Shown: positions 63,201-64,000 of the stretch, piece by piece
Numbering within the stretch: position 1 is the first letter of the stretch
How the letters are laid out: each line of letters opens with the position of its first letter
NCBI RefSeq assembly: GCF_003473485.1
Contig: NC_053042.1
Coordinates: 54,027,762-54,091,761, forward strand
Length of the DNA: 64,000 nt
Source: Medicago truncatula
Lineage: Eukaryota > Streptophyta > Magnoliopsida > Fabales > Fabaceae
Reading direction: 5' to 3'
Translations under genes and position numbers: made by a program
Notes under the pieces: generated by a model
Databases searched by the model: none
Told to the model about the DNA's origin: nothing
Seen by the model: only the letters and a program-made list of their open reading frames with translations

Positions 63201-64000
63201 TTCCTGTCTGTTGTAGATTCTAAAAGAGAGTTCAGAAGGACCTGTTGCTGTAACTGTTCAACGAAACGAAATAAAAAGTGCTCTGTGCGATCTGAAACTT
63301 AGTGCCCAGGACCTGCACCGTAAGACTATAGTTGTTAATGACAATGTTAAGGTTCTGGATGGTCCATCTCAGGTCCGATGCTTATTTCTGAATGGATTTT
63401 TTTCTGTATGTTTGAATCTCTTCTCACCCTTGATATTTTTAAAATATTGTGTCATTTTGCAGGGTAAACAAGGCATTGTTAGACATATCTATCAAGGGAT
63501 TGTCTTTCTATATGATGGAAATGAGGAAGAAAATGGTGGTTACGTCACAGCTAAAGCTATCATGTGTGAGAAAGTCAAGCTTGCCGTTAGTGATTTCAGC
63601 GCAATTGGAAAGGTCTAACATCTTATCTAGTACCCTCCTTGGTTACAAACACTGAGAACTTGTGCTTATTTTTGATATTTTTACTCATTGATCTATACTC
63701 AGGATAGTGAACCAGGTCCTTTAGTCTTTGACGATCAACCATCATCACCAAGATCACCACTCTCACCAAAAAAGCCATGGCAAGCAAAAGAAAAGGATTG
63801 TATGTAAAGATGCCTTACTCTGAGACACGTCTTTTAACTGTGGATACAGTACGCTTGTTACTAATTTTCCTCAATTCAATAATTGTGTATGCAGTTAACC
63901 GTGGGGACAGTGATAGCTTATTTGCTATTGGCCAGACCTTGAGAATTAGGATAGGTCCATTGAAGGGATACCTCTGCCGTGTCACTGGCATACGTCGCTC
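60296..64000 (+). CDS. KTF1: KTF1/SPT5L, SPT5-like transcription elongation factor of RNA-directed DNA methylation (5' part)
   Basis: Twelve exons are visible: 60296-60488, 60649-60911, 61165-61320, 61435-61593, 61680-61763, 62427-62491, 62581-62916, 63065-63116, 63217-63372, 63463-63612, 63703-63799 and 63895 to the edge. All have GT and AG junctions and keep frame, giving about 605 residues. The N-terminus is basic then acidic. An NGN domain spans about residues 147-240 (WRVKCTVGRERLSAICLMQK). KOW motifs follow (MWGRVKGGNYKGDLAQVVAV near 245; GKQGIVRHIYQGIVFLYD near 490; LRIRIGPLKGYLCRV near 585). GGGCRQKAAVPAPRL and WGVVPTEEELLKF favour the plant KTF1 branch over canonical SPT5, which has a long acidic N-terminus. 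KTF1 works with RNA polymerase V and AGO4; its WG/GW-rich C-terminus would lie outside the window. An in-frame ATG at 60260 would add 12 residues. Confidence 0.9.

Overview
This is nuclear DNA of a dicot plant. It is AT-rich, has spliced plant genes, and is packed with plant DNA transposons. The gene content and MITE landscape look like a legume of the Medicago/Trifolium type; that assignment is recognition, not measurement. About seven real host genes are visible, separated by transposon debris.

Layout. (1) 1-1130: last two exons of a glycine-rich, zinc-knuckle RNA-binding protein of the RZ-1C type (+), with a Stowaway MITE in its last intron. (2) 1.7-6.1 kb: small TIR elements, a LINE scrap, and a 1.2-kb MULE-type element with a 9-bp target duplication. 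(3) 6454-8526: complete six-exon gene for ribosomal protein S3 (uS3) on the minus strand. (4) 8.6-33 kb: transposon zone with a foldback MULE, a 3.7-kb Helitron, LINE remnants, two PIF/Harbinger elements joined through a shared TAA, a longer Harbinger element with decayed transposase and Myb-like genes, and a three-deep nest (MITE > Helitron > MULE). (5) 35.2-59 kb: four single-exon Nodulin-like/MFS transporter genes in direct orientation, interrupted by a SINE-like insertion, a Ty1/copia scrap and a 4.35-kb minus-strand Helitron carrying a dead RPA1-like gene. (6) 60296 to the end: first twelve exons of the SPT5-like RNA-directed DNA methylation factor KTF1/SPT5L (+).

The host genes are not an operon or pathway. 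Two observations connect them. RZ-1C and KTF1 are neighbours in Arabidopsis (At5g04280 and At5g04290, from memory), so the window may be an old gene pair pushed about 59 kb apart by insertions and a local transporter expansion. The transporter cluster itself grew by segmental duplication: paralogs 1 and 2 share upstream flank, paralogs 1 and 3 share downstream flank and a 399-bp identical coding patch, which suggests unequal exchange or gene conversion.

Three Helitrons with the same terminal hairpin (ACCCGTGC...GCACGGGT followed by CTAG) are the clearest mobile-element signal. The boundaries of one of them are confirmed base for base by an uninterrupted copy of its target next door. No wholly new gene system was found. 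All comparisons were made by eye.
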